Shown: one piece after another, positions 4,741 through 6,491 of the stretch
How positions within the stretch are numbered: position 1 is the stretch's first letter
Layout of the letters: the number at the start of each line of letters is the position of its first letter
DNA from: HO2-45-11b sp964450915
Lineage (GTDB): Bacteria; Patescibacteriota; Andersenbacteria; UBA10190
Direction of reading: 5' to 3'
DNA: 6,491 nucleotides
Assembly (NCBI GenBank): GCA_964450915.1
Contig: CAYVFG010000030.1
Span: 1 to 6,491, forward strand
The notes under the pieces: generated by a model
Database searches by the model: none
Seen by the model: only the letters and a program-made list of their open reading frames with translations
Told to the model about the DNA's origin: nothing
Made by a program: the position numbers and the translations under genes

Positions 4741-6174
4741 TTAATCCTTTCGAGCGAATAATGGTTCAGATGGTTTTTTCAGTGGCTGCGCGCTTACTAG
4801 TTCGCGAATCTTTTTCGCAGTATCCGGAAGCAATGCTTCAAGAGATGTTCCAATTGCGGAAATACCGCGAACAACATCGCCCAACACGCGAGCTATCTCC
4901 TCAACATTTCCTGTCTTCGCCAATTCCCACGGCTTTGCCGTATCAATGGCAACATCCAAATTGGCGATGAAACTCCATATATCCGTAAGGGCTTTATCGA
5001 ATGAAAATTGCTCTATTTGGGCATTCACTTTTTCGATCATTTCACGGCCTTGTTGAGATATTTCTTCCGGATTATCAATAACGACTTCATACTTCTCAAC
5101 CATCGCTAATGTTCGAGATATCAAGTTCCCTAACCCGTTGGCCAATTCCCCGTTATATCGCTGCTTTAATCGATCGAATGAGAAGTCGCCATCGCTTCCG
5201 AATGGAATTTCTCGCAGTACGTAATAGCGCAATACATCTTTAGAATACTGGCTGACTAGCTCCTTGGGATCGATCGCATTGCCCAAGCTTTTTGAAATTT
5301 TCTCACCGTTGATCGTAAAGAATCCGTGAGCAAATATATTGTTCGGCAACGCAAGATCAGCCGACATCAGCATCGCAGGCCAGATCGCACAATGGAATTT
5401 AATAATATCCTTTCCAATCAAATGAACATTCGCCGGCCACCACTTTTCAAATCCTTCTTCCGGATACCCAGTAACGGTCAAATAGTTAATTAATGCATCA
5501 AACCATACATATACAGCGTGTTCTTCGTCTTCTGGAAAACGTATCCCCCACTTTTGAGACTGACGAGAGATGGAAATATCTTCCATTTCATCGGTAATAT
5601 ACGACAACATTTTATTCCTCGCAGACATTGGCTGAATTGCTTCCGGGAAATCCTCATACCACTTCAATAGTTGATCACGATAGTTGCTCAGCCTAAAAAA
5701 GTAATTTTTTTCTTGAATAATCTTTGGCTCCGTTTTATGAATGGCGCACTTCCCATCAACTAAATCTTTTTCCGCCTTAAACTCTTCACACCCCACGCAG
5801 TAGTACCCTTTATAATCCCCTAGATAGACATCTCCTTTTGCCTGCATTACAGAAATCATCGCCTGCACAGCTGTTTCATGATCTTTTGAGGTGGTGCGCA
5901 CGAACGTATCGTACGTGATGTCCATATCATCAAACGACTTCTTCCATGTATCTGCCATCTGATCCACGTACTGCTGCACTGGAACCCCCTGCTTTTCTGC
6001 AGCCTCTACGTTCTTTTGCGAATTTTCATCTACTCCCGTGGAAAGCAACACTTCCCTCCCTTGCGCCCTGTAATGGCGAGCCAGGACATCTGCAGCAATT
6101 CCAGTATACATATGCCCAATGTGAGGCTGGGCATTGACGTAATAAATAGGTGTGGTGAGAAAGTATTTTGCCAT
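4741..6174 (-). CDS. metG: Methionyl-tRNA synthetase, short form
   Basis: MetG attaches methionine to initiator and elongator tRNA in the cytosol. From the ATG at 6174 the protein has 477 residues. Class I signatures are PHIGH (18-21 for HIGH) and KISKSLGN (292-296, an Ile variant of KMSKS). A zinc knuckle CVGC...CAIH (Cys126, Cys129, Cys143, His146) lies in the connective insert and has the single-knuckle CxxC/CxxH pattern of Thermus-type enzymes. VYVWFDALINYLT lines the methionine pocket, and HLIGKDIIKFHCAIWPA is typical. The helical anticodon-binding domain follows (NGELANGLGNLISRT onward, with TAKPWELAK). The C-terminal EMAPII-like tRNA-binding/dimerisation domain is absent, so it is likely a monomer. 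The open frame extends 21 codons upstream to 6237, but that would overlap the preceding methyltransferase gene, and MAKYFLTTPIYYVN is the normal family start. The gap to the upstream gene is 10 nt. Confidence 0.96.
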   Translation of the reverse strand: MAKYFLTTPIYYVNAQPHIGHMYTGIAADVLARHYRAQGREVLLSTGVDENSQKNVEAAEKQGVPVQQYVDQMADTWKKSFDDMDITYDTFVRTTSKDHETAVQAMISVMQAKGDVYLGDYKGYYCVGCEEFKAEKDLVDGKCAIHKTEPKIIQEKNYFFRLSNYRDQLLKWYEDFPEAIQPMSARNKMLSYITDEMEDISISRQSQKWGIRFPEDEEHAVYVWFDALINYLTVTGYPEEGFEKWWPANVHLIGKDIIKFHCAIWPAMLMSADLALPNNIFAHGFFTINGEKISKSLGNAIDPKELVSQYSKDVLRYYVLREIPFGSDGDFSFDRLKQRYNGELANGLGNLISRTLAMVEKYEVVIDNPEEISQQGREMIEKVNAQIEQFSFDKALTDIWSFIANLDVAIDTAKPWELAKTGNVEEIARVLGDVVRGISAIGTSLEALLPDTAKKIRELVSAQPLKKPSEPLFARKD

Positions 6175-6184
6175 ATTGCCCACT

Positions 6185-6491
6185 CTAGCGGATATCTTTT
6201 GCGCTGTACATATACAGCGGTCCGCATTTTTTCGCACGATAAATCATCCTCGGAGGAATATCTTGAATCGGAAATGCATACGAAAAAATCATCGTTGCAT
6301 CGTGAATGGGCTGCTTTGCAATGTATGCCCGAACTTTCTCCATATGCTTTGGCATAAGGAACATAAAAATATACGTGGCATCACTCGGGATGCTGGCCGT
6401 AAAAAAGTTGCCGAATCGGACATAAGAACGCTTATCTGCCATTGTTCGAAGCCATGCAACAACCCACATAATTGGCGATAATTCATACCCT
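6185..6491 (-). CDS. Class I SAM-dependent methyltransferase-like protein, C-terminal part only
   Basis: The frame is open to the window's right edge, so only about the last 100 residues are visible. They begin GYELSPIMWVVAWLR, which looks like the acidic end of strand 2 of a Rossmann-type methyltransferase (the Glu that would hold the SAM ribose). Then come VRFGNFF, a strand-4-like segment ATYIFMFLMPKHMEKV, and DATMIFSYAFPIQD as the next strand. This order (E..SP, GNFF, a YxFMFLMP-type strand, then a final strand ending in F-P) is typical of small stand-alone class I methyltransferases. The GxGxG SAM motif would lie outside the window and cannot be checked. The methyl acceptor is unknown. 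It ends 10 nt before the metG start and is probably in the same transcription unit; none of its promoter is visible. Confidence 0.72.
   Translation of the reverse strand, partial: GYELSPIMWVVAWLRTMADKRSYVRFGNFFTASIPSDATYIFMFLMPKHMEKVRAYIAKQPIHDATMIFSYAFPIQDIPPRMIYRAKKCGPLYMYSAKDIR

Noticed and set aside
6175..6237. N-terminal extension of MetG by 21 residues
   Set aside because: It overlaps the end of the methyltransferase gene, and MetG proteins begin at the MAKYFLTTPIYYVN segment.

Overview
The window looks like a slice of a bacterial chromosome of moderate GC with tightly packed genes. The gene mix is heterogeneous and mostly housekeeping: pyrimidine synthesis, tRNA charging, dTDP-sugar and peptidoglycan precursors, and a Nudix enzyme. 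MetG is short, the coding ends overlap by 4 nt, and the small stand-alone enzymes have reduced N-termini. Together these suggest a small-genome lineage such as the Patescibacteria/CPR (Parcubacteria-like), but this is an inference from style and not a phylogenetic result. TGA ends several clear genes (pyrB, the C39-like gene, murI, rfbB), so the TGA-as-glycine code of some CPR groups does not apply.

Left part (1-960): the 3' portion of pyrB on the + strand, closed by a good intrinsic terminator. Its U-tract runs into the stop codon of a convergent gene. Middle part (955-2290): a compact alpha/beta-hydrolase gene (-) is divergent from a C39-like cysteine peptidase gene (+), with about 115 bp between their starts. 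The peptidase gene converges on a tiny, previously uncalled ORF on the - strand. That ORF encodes a 34-residue peptide with 20 glycines. It has a strong Shine-Dalgarno sequence, a plausible promoter, a leader hairpin and its own intrinsic terminator.

Right part (2396-6491): one long - strand run, read from right to left, of methyltransferase (partial) -> metG -> rfbB -> murI -> Nudix hydrolase. The gaps are 10 and 22 nt, followed by two ATGA stop/start overlaps, which is the layout of an operon with translational coupling. MetG charges initiator and elongator tRNA with methionine, RfbB makes dTDP-4-keto-6-deoxyglucose for surface sugars, and MurI makes D-glutamate for peptidoglycan. The Nudix protein probably hydrolyses ADP-ribose or a related nucleotide sugar. 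The cluster therefore combines translation with cell-envelope precursor supply rather than forming one pathway.

The most unusual part is 955-2345. A peptidase of the family known for cutting after double glycines sits tail to tail with a micro-gene whose product is mostly glycine. A functional link is only a hypothesis: the peptide lacks the classical double-glycine leader and the peptidase is not fused to an ABC transporter.
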